Assembly: GCF_003573695.1 (NCBI RefSeq)
Contig: NC_039361.1
Span: 134,696,777 to 134,760,776 of the forward strand
Source: Papaver somniferum
Taxonomy: Eukaryota; Streptophyta; Magnoliopsida; Ranunculales; Papaveraceae
DNA length: 64,000 nt
Reading direction: 5' to 3'
In this document: positions 9,619-20,593 of the stretch, in pieces
Layout: every line of letters starts with the position of its first letter
Position numbering within the stretch: the first letter of the stretch is position 1
The notes under the pieces: model-generated
Seen by the model: only the letters and a program-made list of their open reading frames with translations
The model's database searches: none
Told to the model about the DNA's origin: nothing
Made by a program: the position numbers and the translations under genes

Positions 9619-12085
9619 TGTTAGAGCACTGCTCGGTCGAACTCGCATGCGTTGATATCTCAAGCATGTTTGTCAATGTTAGTGATCAAAACTATAAGTC
9701 TTGATTTCTAGTCTATTATAGCTAAGTCTCGGACTAGGATAGAAAGTGTAGTTGAGCTCAAGGACTTCATGGCCATTCATCATACAAGTAGAAGAACTAC
9801 TCAAGGAACCGGTGGAACTTCTCGACAAAAAGGTATATGAAGACTTGAACTTATCTATCACCCAAAAGTATATCCACTCTATCTCCTACTCTTTGGGACA
9901 AGAAGTCGTATGCTATATATCTACACTTTGATTATACACATTTAGTATTTCGAGCCGGGTATACCTTGCCTATCTATATCTCTAAATATGTGTTGGTAAG
10001 CTTTTCGCTTCGATCAAGTTTATTTTTACCATGTGACGAAAGTCATGATATGTTTCGATCATCTTGAAAATTGCTTTGACGAGAAATGGTGTAACAACTA
10101 TATAACGTCCTCTAAGAATGTTTCAATGATTGAAATGAGAGTTTAGATTACATAACCAATGGTGGACACAAGCATTGTTGTGGAAACACATTTATGTATA
10201 AGTTCTATTCCTTGAACCAAAGTTTGCGAACTTTTTTGATCAATAGAACCGGAAGAATGGCGTGAGCCAATTCCGCGAACTCAATCCGTGAACTGCCGAA
10301 GTTCTCAAACCCGAGAATTTCTGCTGGAGTTGAAAAACTACTTGTGTGAAGCTACTTTCGCGAACCGAATCCACGAACCCAGTCCGCGAACCGTCGAAGT
10401 TCTCATACCCGACAATTTCTGCTGGAGTTTGTAAACTCTGCCCGATAACTTAAGTCCGCGAACCTAGTCTGCGAACTTGAGAAGGTTATATATCTGAAGA
10501 TGATTTCTGAACTTAAACTTAAAAAGACTAAGGAATGCAGTTTGCAAACCGTGGCTATAAAAGTTCATGAACCGATTCAAGTGAATCAAATCATCTTTGC
10601 TTCAATTGTGTCTTATGTAGTACATAAGATTTCCTTGCAATTAAACAACTCTCTAACTAGTTCATTTGATGTCATTTGGACTAGTTATGGTGAAGAAGAA
10701 CATGGTTGATATGAAATGCTCATATGGCTAACCTTTTGGTTAACTATTGTTGAACCAACAAGTGCATACGTTTGGGTACGGTTAACAAACCTAGAAGTGT
10801 GCATTGTCAAGTATGTGTAACAAGCTAAGTTTCGATCTAACGGTTGAGAAATATTAGCTTGAATCTAAATCAGGTTTTCCTCTAACGGTGAATATTGAAT
10901 ACTTTGTTACTAAACTAACTTGATTGCAAACCCTGATTTGAAAGACTATATAAAGGAGACATCTAGTATTGTGTAAAACTAATCCCCACACCTTACGTGT
11001 GATACTAGTTTGCATGCTAGAGTCGATTCTCCTTTAACCTTTGGTTTTCTTCTTCTAAAACCAGGTTAACGACTTAAAGACTTAATTGGGATTGTGAAGC
11101 CAAACCGATACTACTTTTATCTTAGTTGTGTGATCTGATCTTGCATCTTCTATCGTACGAGTATAATCAGATTGATTAGCTTGAGATTGATATCTCTGAT
11201 AGGCAAGATATAAGAAGTAATCACAAACATATTCGTCTCATTTTTTGTGATTCCGCAACATCTTGTTTCGCTACCATACGATTAAGATTGTTGTGAGGTG
11301 ATTGATAACTCTAGGCTGTTCTTCGGGAATATAATACCGGATTGTCAATTGGTTCCTGTTCACCTTGATTATTATTAAAAGACGGAACAAAACCTTTAGG
11401 GTTTATCTGTGGGAGACAGACTGATCCTTTGATAGACTTGTCTGTGTGAGAAAAATTTGTTTATTTTCAAAGCCTGCGATTTTGGGTCGTAGCAACTCTT
11501 AGTTGTGGGTGAGATCAGCTAAGGGAATCAAGTGCGCAGTATCCTGCTGGGATCAGAGGCGTAGGATCATATCCGTACCTTGGATCAGTGGGAGATTGAT
11601 TGGGGTTCAACTAAATTCCAGTCCGAAGTTAGCTTGGAGTAGGCTAGTGTCTGTAGCAGCTTAATACAGTGTGTATTCAATCTGGACTAGGTCCCGGGGT
11701 TTTTCTGCATTTGCAGTTTCCTCGTTAACAAAATTTCTGGTATCTGTGTTATTTCAATTTCCGCATTATATTGTTTTATCTTTATAATTGAAATAATACA
11801 GGTTGTGCGTTTAGATCATCAATTAGAGTAATCTAACCTTTGGTTGTTGATTGTCATTGATTGATCCTTGGATATTGGTCTTTGGTACCATCCAAGTTAT
11901 TCCATGCATTTGATTAGAACTCGTAGTTCCTGCTTGAGTAAATGAAATCAAGAAGAGAGATATAAACTCGTTGATATACTTTTAATTGATTGAGTCTTGT
12001 TGATTCTCTTAAAAGTTTATTCGAGTTTTCTATACAGATTGCTAAGCGAAATATTGGGTGGTGTTGTTAGACCCCCGTTTTTTCA
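9619..12085 (+). repeat. 3' LTR of element A (family A, 2467 bp)
   Basis: Starts TGTTAGAGCACTGCTCGGTC and ends ACCCCCGTTTTTTCA. It is nearly identical to the minus-strand solo LTR at 17134-19570 and clearly related to the LTRs at 45131-47548 and 51065-54708. The U3 part contains two to three copies of a ~90-bp repeat, each with a CCGCGAAC or TTCGCGAAC word and AATTTCTGCTGGAGTT (about 10270-10470). A TATA box lies at 10946-10956. Directly after the LTR, at 12086, family-B LTR sequence begins. Confidence 0.9.
10946..10956 (+). promoter_or_regulatory. TATA box of the element A 3' LTR
   Basis: CTATATAAAGG, about 1.33 kb into the LTR. The same place carries CTATACAAAGG in the LTR at 45131 (46400-46410), CTATATAAAGG on the minus strand of the solo LTR (18276-18286) and CTATATAAAGG at 56955. 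Transcription of the LTR would start about 30 bp downstream, making the U3 region about 1.36 kb. Confidence 0.6.
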
Positions 12086-13168
12086 AAAGGAAACCGCAAA
12101 TACAGAAAAATCCCGTGGCCTAGTCCAGAATTGAATACTCTCAGAATTAAGCCGCTATATAAAATCTAAACCAACTTCGTATAGTTGAGAGCAAGCAACT
12201 AAACCTAGTTCACTTAGTTTCTTCAGTATCCCTGCGCTTCTGACATGCAATAAGTGCACATACTGGAACAATTCCTTTGGATCGTTTTCCAAACAATAAA
12301 GGAACAACAAATCTATTTGGTAACAGCTCTCTTGATTCTTTCTAGATAAAGATATCTCACGTCATATGCAAAGGCTCTTCCGTTTAAACTAATAAACTCC
12401 TTTTCCTGGTTAGATCAATTCAATCTCTATTACCTTAGTAATATGATTCGGATTTGTAACAATCAAAATAGATCTCATGAGAACTATTAGGTGTTACCGA
12501 TCTCACGCAACTAATCAATCGAATAAATCTGATTCTAGTTGGATCCCAGCCGATCAAGGTTTGCGCTACACAAAGATATGAAAAACCAATAAGATATCTT
12601 ATTCGTCTTCAAATATTATTTAATCTTCAATTAAACCTGCACAACACCACTTGAATCTATTGTGATCAATCACGCACAAAACGGAGTCTGTTAACAATGG
12701 ATTATCACAAGATATCTTTAGATCTACAAACAGTTCTAAAGATCACGTCGACACTTCGATCTAGTTTGAGTGAATCTTATATCAGAAGAGAAGATTCTCA
12801 AGAATAAACAAACTAAGTGCAATCAAAGTTCAACAACCATTAGTCAATCAAATCAATCGAAAACTAATAAACTGCAATTATCTAGTTTCCCACCAACGGT
12901 ACTCGTAGAGCTTCTTGATCCCACAGAAGTCTTTAAACGAGCAGTCGTAAGAGATTTCGCCTAATTAGGTTACTTTCTTTTCCGGATAGACGGATCCACC
13001 AGAAACAACAATAAGATGAAGTTAGCCTGACTCTTAGGATAGTTTGCCAGAAATTCAAACTTAGGTATTTAGACCAAGGATGTTTGGACACCAAGGAATT
13101 TCCAAAATCGAAAATATTCTCAAGATATGCAATAAATTCCCAATCGGTTTCATAATTCCAGGAAATGC
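12086..13168 (-). repeat. Family-B LTR fragment, part 1
   Basis: Aligns with 28308-29400 of the solo family-B LTR (shared words AGGAAACCGCAAATGCA-like, CTCAGAATTAAGCCG, GTTGGATCCCAGCCGATCAAG, GTTTCCCACCAACGGTACTC). The outer end is lost to element A on the left. On the right it is interrupted at 13168 by the gypsy-type element and continues at 22240. The TATA region seen as TATTTATAGACC in the other copy is reduced here to TATTTAGACC. Confidence 0.85.
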
Positions 13169-14775
13169 TGATCGAATTTTAGATAGTGGTAAATAAGGTT
13201 GTCGTTCACTCAGACTTGTTGAATATTTTTTTTAAGACTTAATAAAGAAAATAAGGAAAATATATACAAATATGGTGACAAGATGAAGAGACACTGAGAC
13301 ACAGGATTTCACTACTTTTCATATTGTTGTGGTTCAGTCATTAACTCTAGACAATATATCTCAAACAAAAGAAGTTGCGACTCTAATTCTTTGCCATGAA
13401 TAAATTTCATAAAACATTATTTGTAAGTTGTAAGCATGACGCATCAAAAGCAATTAAAACTAAGCATGCGACATCAGACAAAATAACAAGTAATTAATAG
13501 AAATCATAAAGCAATTAAATCTATGCAAAAAGTCAATTAAATAAATAATTCATTTACCACAATCATGAAAAGTTACTTCCTCCGTTGTCCCAGTAGTGGG
13601 GTCTAGATCATCATGTTGGAAACACGCTCAAAATATGATTTCATTGCTCAAAGGTGCTTACAAATGATGAAAAGGAGAAATATCAAATGAACCAGGAATT
13701 TGCAACGTATGTACAGCGTTACAAACCCATCGTTAAAGTAAACGATAAATGGAAATTGTCATTGTCACTGTAAAACTACGACCCTCCAGAACGACAGTTA
13801 TGTGCTGTCTTATGTTCTTCGTGTTCTTGAGGTGCAGCAGCAGAAACGACTCTGCAACCTCTGATTTCTTCTCAGCTCACCAATCACCTCTGTTTTCACC
13901 CCTAACTCTCCATAGCCCCTTCTGCTCGACCCCAGCAACCTATTTATACACCTTTGGACCAAGAATAACTCCTCATTAATCCAAGAAATCTTCCCATTAC
14001 TCGGCAGTCAATGAGAATATTCCCGAGAAGTTTTCTTCCCATTCTTGTCTTCTTTATGCGTCTGTTGTAGTCAACCTCCATATAAACACTCTTTCACACA
14101 TCCCAGCATGTGTCAAACACGCTCAGGTCACAAGAACTCTTCCCAAACATAACCATAAATCCCATGATATCCTCAAGTAAATATTCTTCCCCTGTTTTGT
14201 TCCAACCGAAGAATCATCTCACAATTATCGAAACTAAAGCAATTACCACCTTCTGTTCACTGTGACATCTCGATATCAAACAAATACGGCAATAAAATCG
14301 CACCAAATATGCTCCGGATTAGTGGAGATTATCCTAACATACACGGACTCCCCTGTTTTCTCCCACGCGTGACTGCATCCAAAGTTAGAAGATTCTGACG
14401 ACAGTACCAACCCTGTCTAGCTGAATTGAGCCGACCCAACAGAAATCAGTCGTTGAATCTCACGAAATCACGTCCTAAAGGTGAACCCTAATTCTGTCAG
14501 TCGCCTGTGTCCCCCTAACCAAACTGTGGGTGTGAATAGCAGGTGTCCAACTGAGGTGCCCCTTATCGGTTGATGTTCCCCTTATCCAAAGCGGGGGTCC
14601 GTTTAGCAAATGTCCTCCGGGGATGTTCCGAGTAATGTTTCGAGCCGAATTTTCCAAAAAAATGTTTATTTCCTAAAAACACCTACAAAAACATAAAACA
14701 CCATAATAAGTACAAAATCGAGTACCAACAATACAGAAAATTGATGATAACTTAGACACAAAAATGTGACTATCA
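13169..14775 (-). repeat. 3' LTR of the gypsy-type element (1607 bp)
   Basis: On the plus strand it runs from TGATCGAATTTTAGATAGTG to ATGTGACTATCA. It differs from 20594-22239 by substitutions and small indels, for example an extra ~40 bp in the other copy near 21930-21970. The short frame at 13749-13979 is repeated at 21174-21395 only because the two LTRs are copies; I do not treat it as a gene. Confidence 0.9.
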
Positions 14776-14790
14776 AATACCCCCAAAATT
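14776..14790 (-). other. Polypurine tract of the gypsy-type element
   Basis: Reads AATTTTGGGGGTATT on the minus strand directly before the 3' LTR start TGATAGTCAC. This is where plus-strand DNA synthesis would be primed. Confidence 0.7.
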
Positions 14791-16229
14791 ATTATTTTCT
14801 AGTCCTCGAGCAAATCTAATCTAGAAAATAAAATCTACACTTAGCACGTGCAGCAAGCCGTTAAACCGCTAGGTGGCCCTAGCGGCTGAGTGTTGTCTCG
14901 GGAGGGTTTACCAGAGGTGTACCCACAAAACCTATACTCTAGACCCTAGTTATCTACGCAAAACCTTGGAATAGCACTAAAAAACCTCCTTGGTTGGCAT
15001 ATAATCATTGACTATAGGAGAAAGTACCCTGATACGAAATTCCAATTGATGTACACGAGTTTGCACTCAAGCATATTAAAATTCATATATAAGTGACAGA
15101 CCTCTACTAAGATAGTCGCACTATGGACATCAATATCCGGAGTCAAACCAATCACATGAAAAGATCAAGAAGATGGATATAGAGAAAAACGTAGATGGTT
15201 TTAAGTGAACGGTGTTTCCCATATCTGTCTGAAGGCCTCTGCCAAAATGAACCTATCCTAATGGACTGAGATACCGATCTGACTAATATCAACACAACTG
15301 GCATATACAAGGGGACCAGTGGTCGATAATCCTAACTCTAGGTCAACACAACTGGCATATACAAGGGAACCAGCGGTCGACTTTATTGAATTTATTCTGG
15401 TTGGTCTGGTCTCAATTTTTTTTGTTTTGGGTATCTCAATCACTCTATTTCACCCTAGCAATGGTAACAACTTGAATCGTGTGCCCCACCAAATCACTTA
15501 AAATAAAGGAAAAATAAAAACAGAAGGTGAAAAGGACTCAACGATATATGGCGAAACTATCATGTTATTTCTAACACCTGAGCTCTGTTCTTTTATGAAT
15601 AGACTCTATAGATGTTTCCATCCACTCAGATTGGTTCCTCAACTCCTACAACTAATATGTTTCCATCCACTTAGATTGGTTAGTGCTATCCTTAATAGGC
15701 ATAAATTTCTAGGCTCTGAGTTTGTTTATTTATATTGCAATTAAAAAGTTTCTCCCAAACTCCCAAACTTAAATCTAACATTGTCCTCAATGTTCTAAAG
15801 ATGAAATTAAAAACATGAACATGGAGAAACTGTTACCACTTGAAGAAAAGATTTAAGTAAAGATATTACCGTGTTGCATGAGCATGGGTTACCTCCCAAT
15901 AAGTGTTAAGTTTAAAGTCTTCAGCCAGACTAAGAAAGGATTAGTCACCTTATAGAATCATAAAGTAATAGCCGGAATAACTGCGGATCACCAAAACCAA
16001 ATAGGGTTCTGCAACATGCCAAGAAAATTAATGAATAAAGCACACCATTTTCTAGTTTCATGTTTAAGACAACTACATCTAGCTGTGGTTCAGGCTCAGG
16101 TTCTATAACCGGGTCTAGATAAAATATTTTCATTGACTGCATTTCCTCGTAGCTAAGATCTGATTCAGGTATTAGAGTCTGGAAAAAATCAAGTAAAAAC
16201 TTAAAAGCACATAATAATAACCTAAATAG
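14791..16229 (-). other. 3' non-coding part of the gypsy-type element
   Basis: No convincing gene. Two copies of a ~38-bp phrase with CAACACAACTGGCATATACA lie near 15289 and 15342. On the minus strand the region around 15770-15790 has the GAGGACAATGTTAGATT..AAGTTTGGGAG phrase that recurs at the end of the coding region in Athila/Tat-type elements. A short frame at 15945-16142 could be the tail of the ORF at 16230-16808 but shows no motif. Confidence 0.5.
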
Positions 16230-16808
16230 TTACGGATCCTTAAAGTCAATCAGTTTTGACTCACACAATTGATCACGATGAAAGCGGTGGTCTTCCTTAA
16301 ACAAATGTACCGACCCTAATCTCCTAAAGTAATTAGGTTTAGTCTCAAAACTCAATAACCGACACATCTGAAACTCATATGTTCCCATAATTGGAAGAAA
16401 AGTTTTTGGTGGGAAAACAGAGTCAATTTTGGTATCATAGCCTGGGTTAGCCACATCAACCAGAGGATGGGTTTCTAACAACTGAGATTCATTCTGGATA
16501 TCATGAGGTTCAGGGAAACGTGTATGAAGATAATCTTTTAAAATGGTTGAGGTATATATGTCAAGTCCCAAGTGAGGGACCTTTCTAAGAGTTAAAGAAC
16601 AAGGAGGATGATAATCACCACCAAACTTAGAGTTTTTAGTGTCTCTAGAAAGACTAGTCACAACTTCCCTAATTTCTAGGTCATCAGATTCCTGGTGGTC
16701 AATTGATTCTTCTAAGTCAGGTTCATCCTCACTCATCTCTACGAGTTCATTTTCTTTGTCTAAGACTATTGTTTCTAAGTCGCTAGACTCAAAATAAATC
16801 CGTTCCAC
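16230..16808 (-). CDS. Uncharacterised ORF of the gypsy-type element
   Basis: An open frame of 192 codons. The first ~60 residues are very acidic (runs such as EMSEDEPDLEESID). The middle has DYHPPCSLTLRKVPHLGLD and a Pro-rich stretch with HTRFPEPHDIQ; the end is basic and aromatic. It follows the split gag-like ORF in the same orientation and comes before the 3' non-coding part, so it lies where pol should be but contains no protease, RT or integrase motif. It may be the C-terminal part of a long gag-like protein carried by pol-less relatives of Athila/Tat elements. I cannot assign a function. Confidence 0.45.
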   Translation of the reverse strand: MERIYFESSDLETIVLDKENELVEMSEDEPDLEESIDHQESDDLEIREVVTSLSRDTKNSKFGGDYHPPCSLTLRKVPHLGLDIYTSTILKDYLHTRFPEPHDIQNESQLLETHPLVDVANPGYDTKIDSVFPPKTFLPIMGTYEFQMCRLLSFETKPNYFRRLGSVHLFKEDHRFHRDQLCESKLIDFKDP

Positions 16809-16885
16809 TAAACCATCATTGGCTTTGTAAAAAAAAATACTACATCGTTTAAAATGGGGGTATTTATAGTCAAATCCTCGTCCTT

Positions 16886-17133
16886 TTAAATAGGTGAATA
16901 ATTATTAAAATTATTTGGATTTATACTAGAATTATCATTATAAAGCTCAATCGGAGTAACAAATTCGTGATCACTATGCCTACATATTTCAGATTCTTCA
17001 TCAATATTATCCTCATCACAATCATCACTATAATAACATGAAAATGGTCGAACCACATCTAAACAAGTAGTGTTACCAATTCTAACCTCGTCATCCTGAT
17101 TATAAAATTTGTCCTCATTTTCACGGGTGATAT
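16886..17133 (-). pseudogene. Second half of a gag-like ORF split by a solo LTR
   Basis: Acidic, Asn/Asp-rich sequence (for example YYSDDCDEDNIDEES), about 80 residues. Its reading frame continues exactly from the ORF at 19571-20059 when the solo LTR and one copy of the GATAT target duplication are taken out. The start codon seen inside the LTR edge (17158) is an artefact of the insertion. Confidence 0.6.
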
Positions 17134-19570
17134 TGAAAAAGCGGGGGTCTAACAACACTACCCAATATTTTGCTTAGCAATCTGTATGGACTAACTCCGA
17201 AATACTTTCTATAGAATCAACTAGACAGTCAGACTCGATCTAGGTAAAAGTATCTCGAGGAGTTAATATCTCTCTCTTGTTTTGATTTACTCAAGCTAAT
17301 AGAAATCAGCGAGTCTTTAATCAAACACAAGGAATAACTTGGATGGTACCAAATACCAATATCCAAAGATCAATCAATGACAATCAACAACCAAAGGTTG
17401 GATTACTCTAATTGATGATCTAACGCACAACCTGTATTATTTCATTATAAAGATAAACAATATAATGTGGAAATTGAAATAACACAGACACCAGAAATTT
17501 TGTTAACGAGGAAACCGCAAATGCAGAAAAACCCCAGGACCTAGTCCAGATTGAACACACACTGTATTAAGCCGCTACAGGCACTAGCCTACTCCAAGCT
17601 AACTTCGGACATGAATGTTGTTGAACCCCAATCAGTCTCCCACCGATCCCAGGTACAGTTGTACTCCATACGCCTCTGATCCCAGCAGGATACTGCGCAC
17701 TTGATTCTCTTAGCTGATCTCACCCACAACTAAGAGTTTCTACGACCCAAAATCACAGGCTTTGACAATAAACAAATCTGTCTCACACAGACAAGTCTAT
17801 CAAAGGATCAATCTGTCTCCCACAGATAAACCCTAAAGGTTTTGTTCCGTCTTTTGATAATAATCAAGGTGAATAGGAACCAATTGATAATCCGGTCTTG
17901 TATTCCCGAAGAACAACCTAGAGTTATCAATCACCTCACAACAATCTTAACCGTATGGTAGCGAAACAAGATGTTGCGGAATCACAAACAATGAGACGAA
18001 GATGTTTGTGATTACTTTTTATATCTTGCCTATCGGAGATATCAATCTCAAGCCAATCAATCTGATTGTACTCGTACGATAGAAGATGCAAGATCAGATC
18101 ACACAACTCCGATAAAAATAGTATCGGTCTGACTTCACAATCCCAATGAAATCTTTAAGTCGTTAACCTGGTTTCAGAAGAAGAAAACCAAAGGTTAAAG
18201 GAGAATTGACTCTAGCATGCAAACTAGTATCACACATAAGGTGCGGGGATTAGTTTTGCACAATACTAGATGTCTCCTTTATATAGTCTTTCAAATTAGG
18301 GTTTGCAATCAATGTTAGCTTAGTAACAAAGCATTCAATATTCACCGTTAGATGAAAACCTTATTTAGATTCAAGCTAATATTTCTCAACCGTTAGATCG
18401 AGAACTTATCTTGTTACATACACTTGACAATGCACGCTTCTAGGTTTGTTAACCGAACCCAAACTGATGCACTTGTTGGTTCAACAATATTTAACCAAAA
18501 GGATAGCCATATGAGAATTTCATATCAAGCATGTTTTTCTTCACCATAACTAGTTCAAATGATTTCAAATGAACTAGTTAGAGAGTTGTTCAATTGCAAG
18601 GAAATCCTATGTACTACACAAGACACAATTGAAGGAGAGATGATTTGATTCACTTGAATCGGTTCATGAACTTTTATAGCCACGTTTTGCAATCTGCATT
18701 CCTTAGTCTTTTTAAGTTTAAGTTCAGAAATCATCTTTAGATATATAACCTTCTCAAGTTCGCATACTGGGTTCGCGGACTTAAGTTACCGAGCAGAGTT
18801 ACAAACTCCAGCAGAAATTCTCGGGAATGAGAACTTCGGCGGTTCGCGGACTTAGCTTCACGTAAGTAGTTTGTCAACTCCAGCAGAAATTCTCGGGTTT
18901 GAGGACTTTGGAAGTTCGCGGACTTGGCTCACGCTATTCTTCCGGTTCTCTTGATCAACAAAGTTCGCAAACTTTGGTTCAATGAATAAGACCTATACAT
19001 AAATGTGTTTCCACAAAAATGCTTATATCCACCATTGGTTATGTAATCTAAACTCTCATTTCAATTATTGATCTTAGAGGACGTTATATAGTTGTTACAC
19101 CATTTCTCGTCAAAGCAATTTTTAAGATGATTGAAACATATCATGACTTTCATCACATGGTGAAGATAAACTTTATCGAAGCGAAAATCTTACCAACACA
19201 TATTTTGATATATATATAGGCGAGGTATACTCGGCTCGAAATACCAAATGTGTATAATCCAAGTCTATATATATAGCATACGACTTCTTGTCTCCAAGAG
19301 TAGAAGATGGAGTAGATAGACTTCTGAGTGATAGATAAGTTCAAGTTTTCACATACCTTTTTGTCGAGAAGTTCCACCGGTTCCTTTAGTAGTTCTTCTA
19401 CTTGTATGATGAATCGCTATGAAGTCCTTGAGCTCAACTACACTTTCTATCCTAGTCCGAGACTTAGCTATAATAGACTAGAAATCAAGACTTATAGTTT
19501 TGATCACTAACATTGACAAACATGCTTGAGATAGAAACGCATGCGAGTTCGACCGAGCAGTGCTCTAACA
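17134..19570 (-). repeat. Family-A solo LTR inside the gypsy-type element
   Basis: On the minus strand it begins TGTTAGAGCACTGCTCGGTC at 19570 and ends GGGGGTCTAACA-complement, TTTTTCA, at 17134; length 2437 bp. GATAT flanks both sides (17129-17133, 19571-19575). No internal region is present, so it is a solo LTR formed by LTR-LTR recombination. It shares about 97% of bases with 9619-12085 by eye. U3 repeats with CGCGGACTT / GTTCGCGGAC and the AATTTCTGCTGGAGTT phrase lie at 18760-18920, and a TATA box at 18276-18286. Confidence 0.92.
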
Positions 19571-20059
19571 GATATTGGAAAGAATGTATTTGCAATCAAG
19601 AGTAACTCGAGCAATTCTTTCTTCCATCTCTAATTCAAACCTATGTGTTGACTCAGAAAACTCACGTGTTGACTCATTTAATTTACATGTTGACTCAGCT
19701 AACTTCGTGAGGTTATCTTCTAATGAAGTTTCACTCATTGTTACAGTTCTTTCGTCTATAACTAAGTCATTTGTGTCCGCTAACTTATGTGTCGACTCAA
19801 GTAACTTACGTGTTGACTCAAGTATCTTACGTGCCTCATTTAAAGGAAACGAATTATAAGAATTTTTCTCGTATGACCAGTGGGAATGTGGATAGTAATT
19901 GGGCTCACCATGGTATGGACCATAACCTTCAAAATCTTGGCGTTCCCAACCACTATTCATATTATGGACATAAAAAGAGTGATGTCCATATTGTTCAGTT
20001 GGATAATCATTGTATTGGCTATTGTTATTGTACCAGTTTGACATCCAGAGTCTCAACAC
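19571..20059 (-). pseudogene. First half of a gag-like ORF of the gypsy-type element
   Basis: On the minus strand a frame of about 163 codons runs from 20059 (or the ATG at 20044) up to the solo LTR. The N-terminal part is rich in Tyr, Asn, His and Gly (SNWYNNNSQYNDYPTEQYG). The C-terminal part has a tandem heptad-like repeat of the type ESTRKLLESTHKLADT...LAESTCKLNESTREF, probably a coiled coil. Position, right after the leader following the primer site, suggests gag. No zinc knuckle is seen. The frame is interrupted by the LTR and resumes at 17133. Confidence 0.55.
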
Positions 20060-20593
20060 AAAATAAAACCCACTGACAGGGGATTCGTGGGTGGATAGAG
20101 TCTTACCTCCCGTACCGGACGGGCGATGAACCGTTGAAGTCGAATCAGGCCACCGACTCTAATGTCAGTGTACGAACCCGAGAGTCCGAGACAGTATCGA
20201 CCTTCGTCCTTCCCTGCAACAGTTTTATTCAACTTAACCCTTCCTTAGGGTTTAAAAATAAAAATAAAGTCCAAAAGTCCCAAAAATAAAGTCCAAAAGT
20301 CTAAAAGTAATAAAAACAAATAATTACAAAAAATAACACCCTATTTACAATTTCTACAAATAAAATCAAATAAATATATACGAAATCTTCTTCTTCACTC
20401 CTTTTGGATTCCTCTTTTCTTTCCTTCTTTGGCTTCGCTTTTCTTTTAAGCACTTTTCTCTCTTTCTCTTTAGCTGAGCTCCAAACCTGAAAACAAACAA
20501 GAAATACCAAAACGCGTAAAAAAGAACAAAAATAATAAAAATAAAACCTAAAAACAAATCTATACACAAGTCCGCGTCGGCGGCGCTAAAAAT
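20060..20593 (-). other. Leader and primer-site region of the gypsy-type element
   Basis: On the minus strand the 5' LTR is followed by ATTTT, then TAGCGCCGCCGACGCGGA (plus-strand 20571-20588), which resembles the TGGCGCCG-type primer sites of plant gypsy elements. The leader contains an AT-rich and Lys/Arg-codon-rich stretch at 20300-20570 whose short frames look like low-complexity sequence. A stretch at 20095-20200 with ACCGGACGGGCG is unassigned. Confidence 0.5.

Larger units (their letters stand above)
5898..12085 (+). mobile_element. Element A: copia-like LTR element without pol
   Basis: A TG...CA LTR, a tRNA-iMet type primer site, one gag-like ORF and a 3' LTR are present, but no protease, integrase, reverse transcriptase or RNase H can be read in the 3.7-kb internal region. 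It is therefore a non-autonomous derivative (LARD-like) of a Ty1/copia-type family. The layout matches the element at 45131-54708, including several AAGGGGGAG motifs near the 3' end (about 9170, 9229, 9268). Its 3' end is chimeric: bases 9568-9618 are foreign (see findings). It is inserted in a family-B LTR, whose sequence resumes at 12086. Confidence 0.8.

Noticed and set aside
13749..13979. 76-codon ORF, with a relative at 21174-21395
   Set aside because: The two lie in the two LTRs of one element and are similar only because the LTRs are copies. No domain is seen.
20301..20569. Lys/Phe-rich minus-strand ORFs
   Set aside because: Low-complexity AT-rich leader of the gypsy-type element; two frames are open together.
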